The notes below the pieces were generated by a model. It ran no database searches, had not been told where the DNA came from, and saw nothing but the letters and a program-made list of their open reading frames with translations. Shown here in pieces: positions 11,097 through 21,286 of a stretch of 40,471 nucleotides of DNA (positions are counted from its first letter, which is position 1; each line of letters starts with the position of its first letter). The stretch is from contig JAIXTY010000151.1 of the NCBI GenBank assembly GCA_027483705.1, positions 1-40,471 on the forward strand, in the 5' to 3' direction. This DNA is from Rubrivivax sp. Its GTDB lineage: Bacteria; Pseudomonadota; Gammaproteobacteria; Burkholderiales; Burkholderiaceae_C. Made by a program: the position numbers and the translations under genes.

Positions 11097-13625
11097 ATGA
11101 AGAACTCACCGTACCGGGTGGCCGTGTACCTGGCCCTCATCCTGGCCGGCTTCCTGTTCGCGCTGCCGAACGTGTTGCCGGCATCCGTGCTCGAACGCTG
11201 GCCCGCCTTCCTGCCCGACCGCCCCGTGGCGCTGGGCCTCGACCTGCGGGGTGGCTCTCACCTCGTGCTCGAGGTCGATGCCACCGCGCTGCAGGACGAA
11301 CGCCTTCGCACGCTGGCCGACGACACCCGGCGCGTGCTGCGCGAGGCTCAGATCCGCACCAGCGGCGTCAGCACCGGCGCCCAGCGCGTGGTGGTGCAGC
11401 TGCGCGAGCCCTCGCAGACCGAACAGTCCCTGACCCCGCTCGAGAGCCTGGTCACGCCAGGGCCCGACGGGCGGCCCGACATCGGCAGACGGCAGACGGA
11501 GGCCGGCCGCCTGGAGCTGTCGTATACCGAAGACGGCCTGAAGCGCATGCTGGACCGCGCGGTGGAGCAGAGCCTGGAGGTCATCCGCAAGCGCGTCGAC
11601 CAGGTCGGCGTCTCGGAACCCACCATCCAGCGCGTCGGGCCCAACCGCATCCTGGTGCAGCTGCCCGGGCTGCAGGACCCGGCCCAGCTGCGCGCGCTGC
11701 TGGGCTCGACCGCCAAGATGAGCTTTCATCTGCTCGGCGAGGAGGCCAGCCCCGAAGGCGTGCGCCAGCTGCAGGACGCCGAAGGCCAGCAGTACCCGGT
11801 GAATCGCCGCGTCGTGCTGTCGGGCGACCGGCTGGTCGACGCCAGCGCGGGCTTCGACTCCGAGACGCGCGAGCCGGTCGTCAACTTCCGATTCGACCGC
11901 GCCGGCGCCCGCGCCTTCGCGGCCATCACCGAGGCCAACGTCGGCCGCCCGTTCGCCATCGTGCTCGACGACAAGGTGCTGAGCGCACCCGTGATCCGCG
12001 AGCCCATCACCGGCGGCTCGGGGCAGATCTCCGGTGGCTTCACGGTGCAGGAGGCCGGCACGCTGGCCGCGCTGCTGCGGGCCGGCGCGCTGCCGGCCAA
12101 GCTGACCGTGATCGAGGAGCGCAGCGTCGGCGCCGACCTCGGCAGCGACGTCATCCGCAAGGGCATCCTGGCGGGCATCGGCGCCTTCGTCTTCGTGTTC
12201 GCCTTCATGGTGGTGCTGTACGGCGGCTGGGGCCTGGTGGCCAACGCCGCGCTGGCGATCAACGTCGTGCTCACCCTCGCCGGCATGAGCCTGCTGGGCG
12301 CCACGCTCACGCTGCCGGGCATTGCCGGCATCGTGCTGGGCATCGGGCTGGCGGTGGACGCCAACGTGCTGATCAACGAGCGCATCCGCGAGGAAACGCT
12401 CAAGGGCAAACCGGCCCTGACCGCCATCGACGCGGGCTTCCGCAGGGCCTACGCCACGGTGATGGACAGCAACGTCACGGCCCTGATCGCCACGGTGCTG
12501 CTGTTCTCGTTCGGCTCCGGGCCGGTGCGGGGCTTTGCCATCACCATGGCGCTGGGCATCGTGATCTCGATGTTCACGGCCGTCTCGGTGGTGAAGGTGG
12601 CCATGTTGTCGATCGCGCGGCGTCGCAAGCTCAAGACGCTGGAGATCCGGCCGCTGTTCGGCTTCAGGCCCGTGCCGGACGGCACGAGCATCGGCTTCAT
12701 GCGCCTGGGTGTGGCGACGATGGTGGTGTCGGCGGTGCTGGCGCTGGCCTCGCTGGTGTCGCTGGCCAAGCCGGGGCTGAACTTCGGCATCGACTTCCGC
12801 GGCGGCATCCAGATGGAGGTGGCGGTGTCGAAGCCCGACGACCTGGCCCGCTTCCGCGCCGAGCTGGACACCCTCGGCCTGGGCGAGGTCTCGCTGCAGA
12901 CCATGGGCAAGGGCGACCGGTTGCTGGTTCGCGTGGAACGGCAGCCCGGCGGCGAGGTCGCGCAGACCCAGGCCGTCGAAACGCTGAAGGCCGCGATGCG
13001 CGCCATCGATCCCGCGGCCAGCTTCGAGCGCAGCGAGGTGGTCGGCCCCAAGGTGAGTGGCGAGCTCACGCGCGCCGGCCTGCTGGCCGTGGTGCTGGCG
13101 GCGCTGGCGATGCTCGTCTACATCTGGGTGCGCTTCGAGTGGCCGTTTGCCGTGGGCGCCATCGCCACGCTGGTGCTGGACGTCGTGCTCACGCTCGGCG
13201 TCTTCGCGTGGACGCGGCTCGACTTCAGCCTCACGGCCATCGCCGCGCTGCTGACGCTGGTTGGCTACTCGGTGAACGACAAGGTCGTGGTCTACGACCG
13301 CATGCGCGAGAACCTGCACAGCCGGCGCAACCGCAGCCTGCGCGAGGTGATCGACAAGTCCATCAACCAGACGCTGACACGCAGCCTGTACACCTCGGTG
13401 ACGGCGTTCCTCGCGATCCTGCCCCTGGCCATCTGGGGCGGCTCCGCCGTGGCCAGCTTTGCGGTGCCGATGGCCTTTGGCATCGTCATCGCGGCCTGCA
13501 CGTCGGTGTTCGTGGCGGCCCCCATCCTGCTGCTGCTGGGCGACTGGCGCGAGCGGCGTGGCGCGGTGATGTTTGCGCCGGAACCGGCGGCCGAGGGTGC
13601 CGCCGCCAAAGAGCCGGTGAGGTGA
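11097..13625 (+). CDS. secDF: Protein translocase subunit SecDF (SecD-SecF fusion)
   Basis: SecD: ALGLDLRGGSHLVLEVD, VGPNRILVQLPG, GLAVDANVLINERIREE; SecF: GLNFGIDFRGGIQMEV, YSVNDKVVVYDRMREN, in one ORF. Confidence 0.93.
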   Translation: MKNSPYRVAVYLALILAGFLFALPNVLPASVLERWPAFLPDRPVALGLDLRGGSHLVLEVDATALQDERLRTLADDTRRVLREAQIRTSGVSTGAQRVVVQLREPSQTEQSLTPLESLVTPGPDGRPDIGRRQTEAGRLELSYTEDGLKRMLDRAVEQSLEVIRKRVDQVGVSEPTIQRVGPNRILVQLPGLQDPAQLRALLGSTAKMSFHLLGEEASPEGVRQLQDAEGQQYPVNRRVVLSGDRLVDASAGFDSETREPVVNFRFDRAGARAFAAITEANVGRPFAIVLDDKVLSAPVIREPITGGSGQISGGFTVQEAGTLAALLRAGALPAKLTVIEERSVGADLGSDVIRKGILAGIGAFVFVFAFMVVLYGGWGLVANAALAINVVLTLAGMSLLGATLTLPGIAGIVLGIGLAVDANVLINERIREETLKGKPALTAIDAGFRRAYATVMDSNVTALIATVLLFSFGSGPVRGFAITMALGIVISMFTAVSVVKVAMLSIARRRKLKTLEIRPLFGFRPVPDGTSIGFMRLGVATMVVSAVLALASLVSLAKPGLNFGIDFRGGIQMEVAVSKPDDLARFRAELDTLGLGEVSLQTMGKGDRLLVRVERQPGGEVAQTQAVETLKAAMRAIDPAASFERSEVVGPKVSGELTRAGLLAVVLAALAMLVYIWVRFEWPFAVGAIATLVLDVVLTLGVFAWTRLDFSLTAIAALLTLVGYSVNDKVVVYDRMRENLHSRRNRSLREVIDKSINQTLTRSLYTSVTAFLAILPLAIWGGSAVASFAVPMAFGIVIAACTSVFVAAPILLLLGDWRERRGAVMFAPEPAAEGAAAKEPVR

Positions 13626-13663
13626 CGGCATGCCCCAGAGTCCAAGGCGCGCACACCACCTGG

Positions 13664-13806
13664 ATGGCCGAACTCAGGAAACGACTCCGCCGCTGGCTGC
13701 CGACGGCCGACAGCCTGGAGCAGACCGGCGGCTTCGGCTGGCTGAGCCACGACCTGCGCGAATACCCGCGCCTGTGCGTGTTGCACCGCCGGGCTCGCCC
13801 GCAGGA
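13664..13806 (+). pseudogene. Possible truncated N-terminal fragment of a DUF2062-like protein
   Basis: MAELRKRLRRWLPTADSLEQTGGFGWLSHDLREYPRLCVLHRRA resembles DUF2062 N-terminus (R-W-L-P ... P-x-L-x-x-L-x-R-R), then frame runs antisense into the DUF808 gene. Confidence 0.35.
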
Positions 13807-13821
13807 TCAGGCCTTGCGGGC
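13797..13821. terminator. Hairpin GCCCGCA-N11-TGCGGGC at 3' end of yedI-like gene
   Basis: Inverted repeat overlapping the stop of the minus-strand gene. Confidence 0.25.
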
Positions 13822-14688
13822 GGCCAGGCGCTGGATCCCGGCCCCGATGGCAGCCAGCACCAGGCCCACGGCGGCCCCGACGGCGATGTCGACGGCCATG
13901 CCCAGGGCCCAGTGCGGCGCCTGGAAGTGGACGAGGTGCGTGAAGATGCCACCGGCCACCGCCAGCATGGCGACCATGCCGATCGGCCCGAGCGCGCTCA
14001 GGATGCGCGGTGCCGCCCAGACGATCCGCCGGCCCATCGCCTGTCGCGCGGCATCGGGCGCGCGGGCCAGGGCCAGGCCGAAGTCGTCCAGCCGCACCAG
14101 CGCGGCGATGAGCCCGTAGATGCCCACCGTCATCAGCACGCTCATGGCGATCAGCACCATCAGCTTCTGCTCGAACGGCGACTGCGCGGACACGGTGAGC
14201 GAGATGACCAGGATCTCCAGGCTCAGCACGATGTCCGTGACGATGGCGCCGCGGATGCGCTGCTCATCCGTCAGGGGCACCTCGGCCGCGCCGCTGCCCC
14301 AGCCCAGGCGCTCCAGCACCGCCTTGCCGCCTTCGTAGGCGAGGTACAGGCCACCGGCCACCAGCGCGATCTGTATGCCCAGCGGAAACAGCGCATCGAT
14401 CGCCAGCACCAGCGCGATGAGCCAGATCTTGTTGAGGGCGCTGGCGCGGAAGATGCGCCAGATGGCGGGCAGTTCCTGCGCCGGCGAGACACCGGTCATC
14501 TTCGAGGCGCCAACCGCCAGGTCGTCGGCCGCGATGCCGGCCGTCTTGGCGGCGGCGCGGCCGGTCATCAGCGCCACATCGTCGGCAGCGGCGGCGAGCT
14601 TCACGCTCTGGGCGGCCACATCGTCGGCGGCCGCGGCGGCGAGCTTGGCGACGTTGCGAAAGACGGCGAAGAAGGCGGAGGTGGGCAT
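13807..14688 (-). CDS. DUF808/YedI family membrane protein
   Basis: AKLAAAADDVAAQSVKLAAAADDVALMTGRAAAKTAGIAADDLAVG repeats diagnostic of the DUF808 family. Confidence 0.9.
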   Translation of the reverse strand: MPTSAFFAVFRNVAKLAAAAADDVAAQSVKLAAAADDVALMTGRAAAKTAGIAADDLAVGASKMTGVSPAQELPAIWRIFRASALNKIWLIALVLAIDALFPLGIQIALVAGGLYLAYEGGKAVLERLGWGSGAAEVPLTDEQRIRGAIVTDIVLSLEILVISLTVSAQSPFEQKLMVLIAMSVLMTVGIYGLIAALVRLDDFGLALARAPDAARQAMGRRIVWAAPRILSALGPIGMVAMLAVAGGIFTHLVHFQAPHWALGMAVDIAVGAAVGLVLAAIGAGIQRLAARKA

Positions 14689-14827
14689 GTTGGCGCAGAT
14701 GATGCCCGCTGGCCGACCCGGCTCGAACGTGTGACCTGCCGGCGGGTAAGGCCGATGCGGCGCAGCCGGGCTCGCGAGGCGTTCACCCGCTGGCAGGCAA
14801 GCGTTTTGCTCCGCTCACCCCGCACGT

Positions 14828-14904
14828 TGGTAGGCCGTGTTGGACTTGAACCAACGACCAAAGGATTATGAGTCCTCTGCTCTGACCAACTGAGCTAACG
14901 GCCC
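14828..14904 (-). tRNA. tRNA with CAU anticodon, probably tRNA-Ile2 (lysidine-modified CAU); often annotated tRNA-Met
   Basis: GGGCCGTTAGCTCAGTTGGTCAGAGCAGAGGACTCATAATCCTTTGGTCGTTGGTTCAAGTCCAACACGGCCTACCA; encoded CCA; anticodon arm/T arm resemble E. coli ileX rather than metT. Confidence 0.9.
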
Positions 14905-14956
14905 CCTCGGGGCATTCTAGGAGCGGCCCCCAGGCGCCGGCCTGCGCGGCCGGACT

Positions 14957-16018
14957 TCAGGCCTTGTTCGACAGCGTGTGCCCGACCAGCCGCGCGGTGA
15001 TGTCGACGAGCCGGATCATGCGGTCGTAGGCCATGCGCGTGGGGCCGATGACGCCCAGCGTGCCGACGATGCGGCCGTCCACTTCGTACGGCGCCGTCAC
15101 CACGCTCAGCTCCTCGAATGGCACGACCTGGCTCTCGCCGCCGATGAAGATGCGCACGCCCTCGGCGCGGCTGGAGACGTCGAGCAGCCGCATCAGGTCG
15201 GTCTTCTTCTCGAACAGATCGAACAGGCGACGCAGGCTGCCGAGGTCGTTGCCGAAGTCCTGCACGCCCAGCAGGTTGCGCTCGCCGCTGACAACGACCT
15301 GGTCGCTGGTCTCGGCCAGCGCCTCGCTGCCAGCCTGCACCGCCGCCTGCATCAGCTGCGCGATCTCGGTGCGCAGCGCGTCGACCTCGTTCTTCAGCCG
15401 GTCGCGCATCTCGTCGATGCCCAGTCCCGCGTAGTGCGCGTTCAGGAAGTTCGTGGCCTCGATGAGCTCGGCCTGCGCGTAGTCGCGCACCGTGAACAGC
15501 ACGCGGTTCTGCACGTCGCCGTCGGGCGTGACGAGGATGACCAGCACGCGCCGGTCGCCCAGGCGAAGGAACTCGATGTGCCGGAACACGCTCTCCTTGC
15601 GCGGCGCCATCACCACGCCCACGAAGCTGGACAGCTGCGACAGCAGCGACGCCGCCTGGGCGATCACGCGCTGCGGCTGGTCGGGGTGGAGCTGGTCGCG
15701 CACGGCGGCGAGTTCGGCCGCGAGGTCGGGCGAGAGCTGGCTGCCCTGGGAGAAGTCGCCCAGCGTCAGCGGCTGCGCCGTGAGCATGGTGTCGACGAAC
15801 AGCCGGTAGCCGCGCGCCGTGGGCACGCGCCCGGCGCTGGTGTGCGGGCTGGCGATAAGGCCGAGGTCTTCGAGGTCGGCCATCACGTTGCGGATGGTGG
15901 CCGGGGAGAGATCCAGCCCCGAGGTGCGCGACAGCGTGCGCGAGCCCACCGGCGTGCCGTCGGCGATGTAGCGCTCCACCAGCAGCTTCAGCAACGTGCG
16001 CGCGCGGTCGTCCAGCAT
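14957..16018 (-). CDS. hrcA: Heat-inducible transcription repressor HrcA
   Basis: [54 protein letters not shown]. Confidence 0.96.
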   Translation of the reverse strand: MLDDRARTLLKLLVERYIADGTPVGSRTLSRTSGLDLSPATIRNVMADLEDLGLIASPHTSAGRVPTARGYRLFVDTMLTAQPLTLGDFSQGSQLSPDLAAELAAVRDQLHPDQPQRVIAQAASLLSQLSSFVGVVMAPRKESVFRHIEFLRLGDRRVLVILVTPDGDVQNRVLFTVRDYAQAELIEATNFLNAHYAGLGIDEMRDRLKNEVDALRTEIAQLMQAAVQAGSEALAETSDQVVVSGERNLLGVQDFGNDLGSLRRLFDLFEKKTDLMRLLDVSSRAEGVRIFIGGESQVVPFEELSVVTAPYEVDGRIVGTLGVIGPTRMAYDRMIRLVDITARLVGHTLSNKA

Positions 16019-16110
16019 GGCGCGGATTGTAGGAAGAGCCCCGCCGCGCCGCGGCGGACAAGCCCTCGGGACCCCCGGTTTCCGAGGGGCCCTGTGATGT
16101 AATCGTCCGC

Positions 16111-16986
16111 ATGGCGAGCGCCTTCCGACATGCGGTGATCGTGGGCAAGTACCAGGCCCGGGGCATCCGGCCGGTGCTGGAGGAGATCGCGCACTTCCTC
16201 GTCGGCTGCGGGCTCGAGGTGAGCCTGGAGCGCGAAACCGCGCTGGCCACCGGCGTGACGGACTTCGACGCCCTCAGCCACGACGAGATGGGCGCGCGCT
16301 GCGACCTCGCCGTCGTCGTGGGCGGCGACGGCACCATGCTCGGCATCGCGCGCGAACTGGCCCCCCACGGCGTGCCGCTGGTGGGCATCAACCAGGGCCG
16401 CCTGGGCTTCATCACCGACGTCGCGATCGGCCAGTACCGCGAGGCGCTGGCGCCCATCGTCCAGGGCCACTACGAGCAGGAAAGCCGCTCCATGCTGGAG
16501 GGCGATGTCTGGCGCGACGGCCTCAAGATCTTCGAGGGCCTGTCGCTCAACGACGTGGTCGTGAGCCGTGGCGCCACCGCCAGCATGGTGGAGCTGCGCG
16601 TGGACGTCGACGACGACTTCGTCGCCAACCTGCGCGCCGACGGCCTGATCGTGGCCACGCCCACCGGCAGCACGGCCTACGCCCTGAGCGCCGGCGGGCC
16701 CATCCTGCACCCGGCCATCGGCGGCTGGGTGGTGGTGCCGATCGCGTCACACACGCTGTCCAACCGCCCGATCGTGCTGCCCGATGCCGGCGAGGTGCGC
16801 ATCGGCATCGTCGCCGGCCGCGATCTCTCGGCGAACTTCGACATGCACCACATCGCCAGCCTCATCCCCGGCGACCAGGTGCGTGTGCGGCGCTCGGCGC
16901 ACCAGGTGCGCTTCCTGCACCCGCGCGGCTGGAGCTACTACGCCACGCTGCGCCGCAAGCTGCGCTGGTACGAGGGTGTCGTCTAG
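16111..16986 (+). CDS. nadK: NAD kinase
   Basis: [41 protein letters not shown]. Confidence 0.97.
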   Translation: MASAFRHAVIVGKYQARGIRPVLEEIAHFLVGCGLEVSLERETALATGVTDFDALSHDEMGARCDLAVVVGGDGTMLGIARELAPHGVPLVGINQGRLGFITDVAIGQYREALAPIVQGHYEQESRSMLEGDVWRDGLKIFEGLSLNDVVVSRGATASMVELRVDVDDDFVANLRADGLIVATPTGSTAYALSAGGPILHPAIGGWVVVPIASHTLSNRPIVLPDAGEVRIGIVAGRDLSANFDMHHIASLIPGDQVRVRRSAHQVRFLHPRGWSYYATLRRKLRWYEGVV

Positions 16987-18666
16987 ATGTTGCGTCGGCT
17001 GTCCCTGCGCGACGTGGCCATCGTCGCGGCGCTGGAGGTGGATCTCGGCCCCGGCTTCACCGTGCTGACGGGCGAAACGGGCGCCGGCAAGTCCATCCTC
17101 ATCGATGCGCTGCAGCTGGCCCTGGGCAACCGCGCCGACGCCACGCTGGTGCGCGAGGGCGCGGCGCGGGCCGAGGTGAGCGCCGAGTTCGACACGCCGG
17201 CGGGCCTGAAAGGCTGGCTCGACGAAGCCGGCTTCAGGACACCCGACGACGGCGACGACACCCTGCTGCTCAAGCGCAGCATCGACACGCAGGGCCGGAG
17301 CCGCGCCTGGATCAACGGCAGCGCCGCCACGCTGACGCAGCTGCGCGAGGTGGCCGAGTCGCTGGTCGACATCCACGGCCAGCACGCCTGGCAGAGCCTC
17401 ACGCGGCCGGCCGCGGTGCGCGCACTGCTCGACGAACAGGCCGGCGCCGACACGCGCGAGTTGCTGCTGCGCTGGCAGGCCTGGCGCGCGGCCGCGCAGG
17501 CGCTGGCCGACGCCCGCCAGGCCCAGGGCACGCTGGAGCGCGAGCGCGAGCGGCTGGCCTGGCAGATCGGCGAGCTGGCCAAGCTGGCCCCGGCCGATGG
17601 CGAGTGGGAGCCGCTGAACGCCGAGCACCAGCGGCTGGCGCACGGCCAGGCGCTGCTCGACGGCGCGCGGGCCGCGCTCGACGCCGTCTCCGATGCCGAC
17701 GACAGCGCCGACGTGCTGGCCGCGCGCGCCATCGACGCACTCGACGAGGTGGTGCGCTACGACGCCGAGCTGGCCCCGGTGCTGGACGTGCTGCGCAGTG
17801 CGCAGGCCCAGCTCGAGGACGCCGCCCGCACGCTCACCGGCTACCTGGGCCGCAAGGAGCCCGACCCGCAGCGGCTGGCCGAACTCGACGAACGCATCGG
17901 CGCGTGGATGGCGCTGGCGCGCCGCTACCGGCGCCCGCCGGCCGAGCTGCCGGCACTGCTGGCCGGCTGGCAGGCCGAACTCGCGGCGCTGGATGCAGCG
18001 GCCGACCTCGACGCCCTCGAACGCGCCGAGGCCGCGGCCGAGAAGGCCTGGCGCACCGAGGCCGGGCGCATCGGCCAGCTGCGCCGGCGTGCGGCCCCGG
18101 CGCTGTCGCAGGCCGTGACGCAGGCGATGCAGCCGCTGGGCATGGCTGGCGGCCGCTTCGAGGTAGCCGTGGAGCCCGCGCCCGAGCCGCATCCGCACGG
18201 GCTGGACGTGGTGGAGTTCCGCGTCGCCGGCCACGCCGGCAGCACGCCGCGCTCGCTGGCCAAGGTGGCCTCGGGCGGCGAGCTCTCGCGCCTGGCCTTG
18301 GCGATTGCCGTGACCACCGCGCAGGCCGACGGCGCCGCCATCCCGACGCTGATCTTCGACGAGATCGACAGCGGCGTCGGCGGCACCGTGGGCGACGCCG
18401 TCGGCCGCGTGATGAAGCAGCTCGGCAGCCGCGCGCAGGTGCTGGCCGTCACGCACCTGGCGCAGGTGGCGGCCTGCGCCGACCGACACTTCGTCGTCGC
18501 CAAGCAGCTGCAGGGCGGCGCCACGCTGTCGGACATCCATGCGGTCGACGGGGAATCGCGCGTCGCCGAGATCGCCCGCATGCTCGGCGGTGAGAAGCTC
18601 TCGGGCATGGCCCATGCCCAGACCCTGCTTCAAGGACCGCGCGGCTCGCGTGCGGCGTCGCGATGA
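16987..18666 (+). CDS. recN: DNA repair protein RecN
   Basis: [46 protein letters not shown]. Confidence 0.97.
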   Translation: MLRRLSLRDVAIVAALEVDLGPGFTVLTGETGAGKSILIDALQLALGNRADATLVREGAARAEVSAEFDTPAGLKGWLDEAGFRTPDDGDDTLLLKRSIDTQGRSRAWINGSAATLTQLREVAESLVDIHGQHAWQSLTRPAAVRALLDEQAGADTRELLLRWQAWRAAAQALADARQAQGTLERERERLAWQIGELAKLAPADGEWEPLNAEHQRLAHGQALLDGARAALDAVSDADDSADVLAARAIDALDEVVRYDAELAPVLDVLRSAQAQLEDAARTLTGYLGRKEPDPQRLAELDERIGAWMALARRYRRPPAELPALLAGWQAELAALDAAADLDALERAEAAAEKAWRTEAGRIGQLRRRAAPALSQAVTQAMQPLGMAGGRFEVAVEPAPEPHPHGLDVVEFRVAGHAGSTPRSLAKVASGGELSRLALAIAVTTAQADGAAIPTLIFDEIDSGVGGTVGDAVGRVMKQLGSRAQVLAVTHLAQVAACADRHFVVAKQLQGGATLSDIHAVDGESRVAEIARMLGGEKLSGMAHAQTLLQGPRGSRAASR

Positions 18667-19568
18667 GCCTGGACTCGACGTTTGCGCCGATGGACGGCCT
18701 GTCGCAGCGCGACGAGGTGCTGCTGATCACCGGCATCTCGGGCTCGGGCAAGAGCGTGGCGCTGCATGCGCTGGAGGACGCCGGCTACTTCTGCGTCGAC
18801 AACCTGCCGCCCGAGCTGCTGCGCGACTTCGTGCGCCTGGAGCGCGAGAACTTCACGCGCAGCGTGGCCGTGTCGGTGGACGTGCGCACGGCCTCCAGCC
18901 TGCCGGCCCTGGTGCCCATCATCGACCGCCTGCGCGGCGAGGGCGTGCAGGTGCGCAGCATCTTCCTCGACGCCAGCACCGAGGCGCTGGTGCGCCGCTA
19001 CTCCGAGTCGCGCCGCCCGCACCCGCTGACGGCCCCGCACGAGGCCGACAACGCCCGCGCGCTGATGGAGGCCATCGAGCTGGAGCGCCAGCTGCTCACC
19101 GACCTGCGCGACATCTCCACCGTCATCGACACCAGCCAGCTGCGCCCCGCGCTGCTGCGCAAGTGGATCCGCCAGCTCGTGGGCGCGGGCGAGTCGGCGC
19201 TGACGCTGGTGTTCGAGAGCTTCGCCTTCAAGCAGGGCGTGCCGCTGGACGCCGACTTCGTGTTCGACGTGCGCGTGCTGCCCAACCCGTACTACGTGCG
19301 CGAACTGCGGCCCCTCACCGGGCGCGACGCGCCGGTGGCGCAGTGGCTGGCCGTGCAGCCCGATGTCGGCGAGATGGTGTCGCAGATCCACCGCTTCATC
19401 GAGCGCTGGCTGCCCAGCTTCGAGGACGACCAGCGCAGCTACCTCACCGTGGCCATCGGCTGCACCGGCGGCCAGCACCGCAGCGTGTTTGCGGTGGAGA
19501 CGCTGGCGCGCCACTTCCGCAGCCGCACGACGACGCTGGTGCGCCACCGCGAGCTCGACGGCCGCTAG
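18663..19568 (+). CDS. rapZ: RNase adapter protein RapZ
   Basis: [46 protein letters not shown]. Confidence 0.97.
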   Translation: MSLDSTFAPMDGLSQRDEVLLITGISGSGKSVALHALEDAGYFCVDNLPPELLRDFVRLERENFTRSVAVSVDVRTASSLPALVPIIDRLRGEGVQVRSIFLDASTEALVRRYSESRRPHPLTAPHEADNARALMEAIELERQLLTDLRDISTVIDTSQLRPALLRKWIRQLVGAGESALTLVFESFAFKQGVPLDADFVFDVRVLPNPYYVRELRPLTGRDAPVAQWLAVQPDVGEMVSQIHRFIERWLPSFEDDQRSYLTVAIGCTGGQHRSVFAVETLARHFRSRTTTLVRHRELDGR

Positions 19569-19571
19569 CCC

Positions 19572-20207
19572 ATGGCCGACGACGCTGCCCCCGACGGCCG
19601 GCCGCTGCCGCTGTTCCCCCTGCGCATGGTGCTGTTCCCGGGCGCGCTGCTCAGCCTGAAGGTCTTCGAGGCGCGCTACCTCGACCTCGTGACCGACTGC
19701 CTGCGCTCACAGACGCCCTTCGGCGTGGTGTGCCTGAAGCAGGGCTCCGAGGCCGGCGATCTCTCGGGCCGCGTGCGCTTCGAGGACGTCGGGGTTCTCG
19801 CGCGGCTGGACGAAGTCGACGCCGAGGAGGCCGGCATCCTGCGCGTGCGCTGCACCGGCCTGGCCCGCTTCCGCATCACCGCCGCGCCCGAGCAGCGCGA
19901 CAACGGCCTGTGGGTGGCGCCGGCCGTCGCCCGCGTCGCCGAAGACGCGCTGCACATGCCGGGCCCGGCGATGCTGCAGACGGTGCAGGCCCTGGCCGAA
20001 GCGATCAAGAAACTCGCCGAGCGCGGCGCCAAGCCCTTTGCGCCGCCCTACCGGCTGGACGATGCCGGCTGGGTGGCCAACCGCTGGTGCGAACTGCTGC
20101 CGGTGCCCTTGTCGGCCAAGCAGAAGCTGATGGAACTCGAAGACCCGGTCATCCGGCTGAGCATCGTCGACGGCTTCCTGCGCGACAAGAAGGTCGTGTT
20201 CGGGTAA
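19572..20207 (+). CDS. LON peptidase substrate-binding domain protein
   Basis: LPLFPLRMVLFPGALLSLKVFEARYLDLVTDCLR. Confidence 0.9.
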   Translation: MADDAAPDGRPLPLFPLRMVLFPGALLSLKVFEARYLDLVTDCLRSQTPFGVVCLKQGSEAGDLSGRVRFEDVGVLARLDEVDAEEAGILRVRCTGLARFRITAAPEQRDNGLWVAPAVARVAEDALHMPGPAMLQTVQALAEAIKKLAERGAKPFAPPYRLDDAGWVANRWCELLPVPLSAKQKLMELEDPVIRLSIVDGFLRDKKVVFG

Positions 20208-20230
20208 GGCGCGGACTCAATCACCCGGCC

Positions 20231-21286
20231 TCACGCACCCTGCCGATCGGCACCCGCCAGCAGCTTGCGGATGGGCGCTGGCAATCCCAGCGCCAGTGCC
20301 TCGGCCGGCTCGCACCAGCGGCCTTCGGGCAGGCCCGTCGGCCGTGCCACGCGGGCGGGCAAGGTCCAGGCCAGCGGCTGCAAGGTCCAGTCCAGGTGCG
20401 TCAGCGCGTGCTGCACCGGATCGAGCCACTCGCCATCGCCGCGCCAGCCGGCCACCAGGGCCTGCAGTGCCTCGGCGTTGTCGAACTCCGGCAGGCTCCA
20501 CAGGCTCGCCCACACGCCCGTCGCCGGCCGCTGCACCAGCCACCAGCGCGAACCCTGGCGCAGCCACAGCAGCGCGCTCGTGCGCCGGCTGCGCTTGAGC
20601 GTTCGGCTCTTCACCGGGTAGCGCTCGGGCGCGCCTTCACGGCGGGCCACGCAGGCCTCGGCCACGGGGCAGTGCAGGCAGGCCGGCTTGCGCTGCGTGC
20701 ACAGCGTGGCGCCCAGGTCCATCAGGCCCTGGGTGTAGACGTCCACCTCGCGCGCGGGCAGCAAGGCCGTGGCCTCGTCCCACAGCGCCTGCACGGCGGG
20801 CGCGCGCGCCAGGTCGTCCTCGAAGCCGAGCACGCGCGACAGCACGCGCTTGACGTTGCCATCGAGGATGGCCACGCGTTCGCCGAAGCAGAAGGCCGCG
20901 ATCGCGGCGGCGGTGCTGCGGCCGATGCCCGGCAGTGTTTCGAGCTGCGCGGCGCTGCCCGGGAAGTGCCCGCCGTGCCGTTCGACGACGGCCTGCGCGC
21001 AGCGGTGCAGGTTGCGCGCGCGGCTGTAGTAGCCCAGGCCGCTCCACAGCGCCAGCACGTCGTCAAGCGGCGCGGCGGCCAGGGCCTGCACGTCGGGAAA
21101 GCGCGCCAGGAAGCGGCCGTAGTAGTCGAGCACGGTGCTCACCTGCGTCTGCTGCAGCATCACCTCGGACAGCCATACGCGATACGGATCGCGCGTGCCC
21201 TGCCAGGGCAGGCCGTGGCGACCTTCGCGCTTCTGCCAGGCGATCACCTGGCCCGCGAAGCCGGCGCTGGCGGCAGCGCGGCTCAC
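20231..21286 (-). CDS. mutY: A/G-specific adenine glycosylase MutY
   Basis: GTG start overlapping stop of upstream gene (GTGA); WQGTRDPYRVWLSEVMLQQTQVSTV, LPGIGRSTAAAIAAF, Fe-S Cys motif CTQRKPACLHCPVAEAC. Confidence 0.95.
   Translation of the reverse strand: MSRAAASAGFAGQVIAWQKREGRHGLPWQGTRDPYRVWLSEVMLQQTQVSTVLDYYGRFLARFPDVQALAAAPLDDVLALWSGLGYYSRARNLHRCAQAVVERHGGHFPGSAAQLETLPGIGRSTAAAIAAFCFGERVAILDGNVKRVLSRVLGFEDDLARAPAVQALWDEATALLPAREVDVYTQGLMDLGATLCTQRKPACLHCPVAEACVARREGAPERYPVKSRTLKRSRRTSALLWLRQGSRWWLVQRPATGVWASLWSLPEFDNAEALQALVAGWRGDGEWLDPVQHALTHLDWTLQPLAWTLPARVARPTGLPEGRWCEPAEALALGLPAPIRKLLAGADRQGA

Noticed and set aside
11106-13631. 841-aa ORF antisense to secDF
   Set aside because: Same high-GC antisense artefact; composition mirrors the sense codons
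10943-14119. 1058-aa plus-strand ORF
   Set aside because: Off-frame read of secDF and antisense of yedI; only the short DUF2062-like stretch at 13664-13800 is protein-like
16019-16110. CIRCE operator near hrcA
   Set aside because: No TTAGCACTC/GAGTGCTAA-like inverted repeat visible
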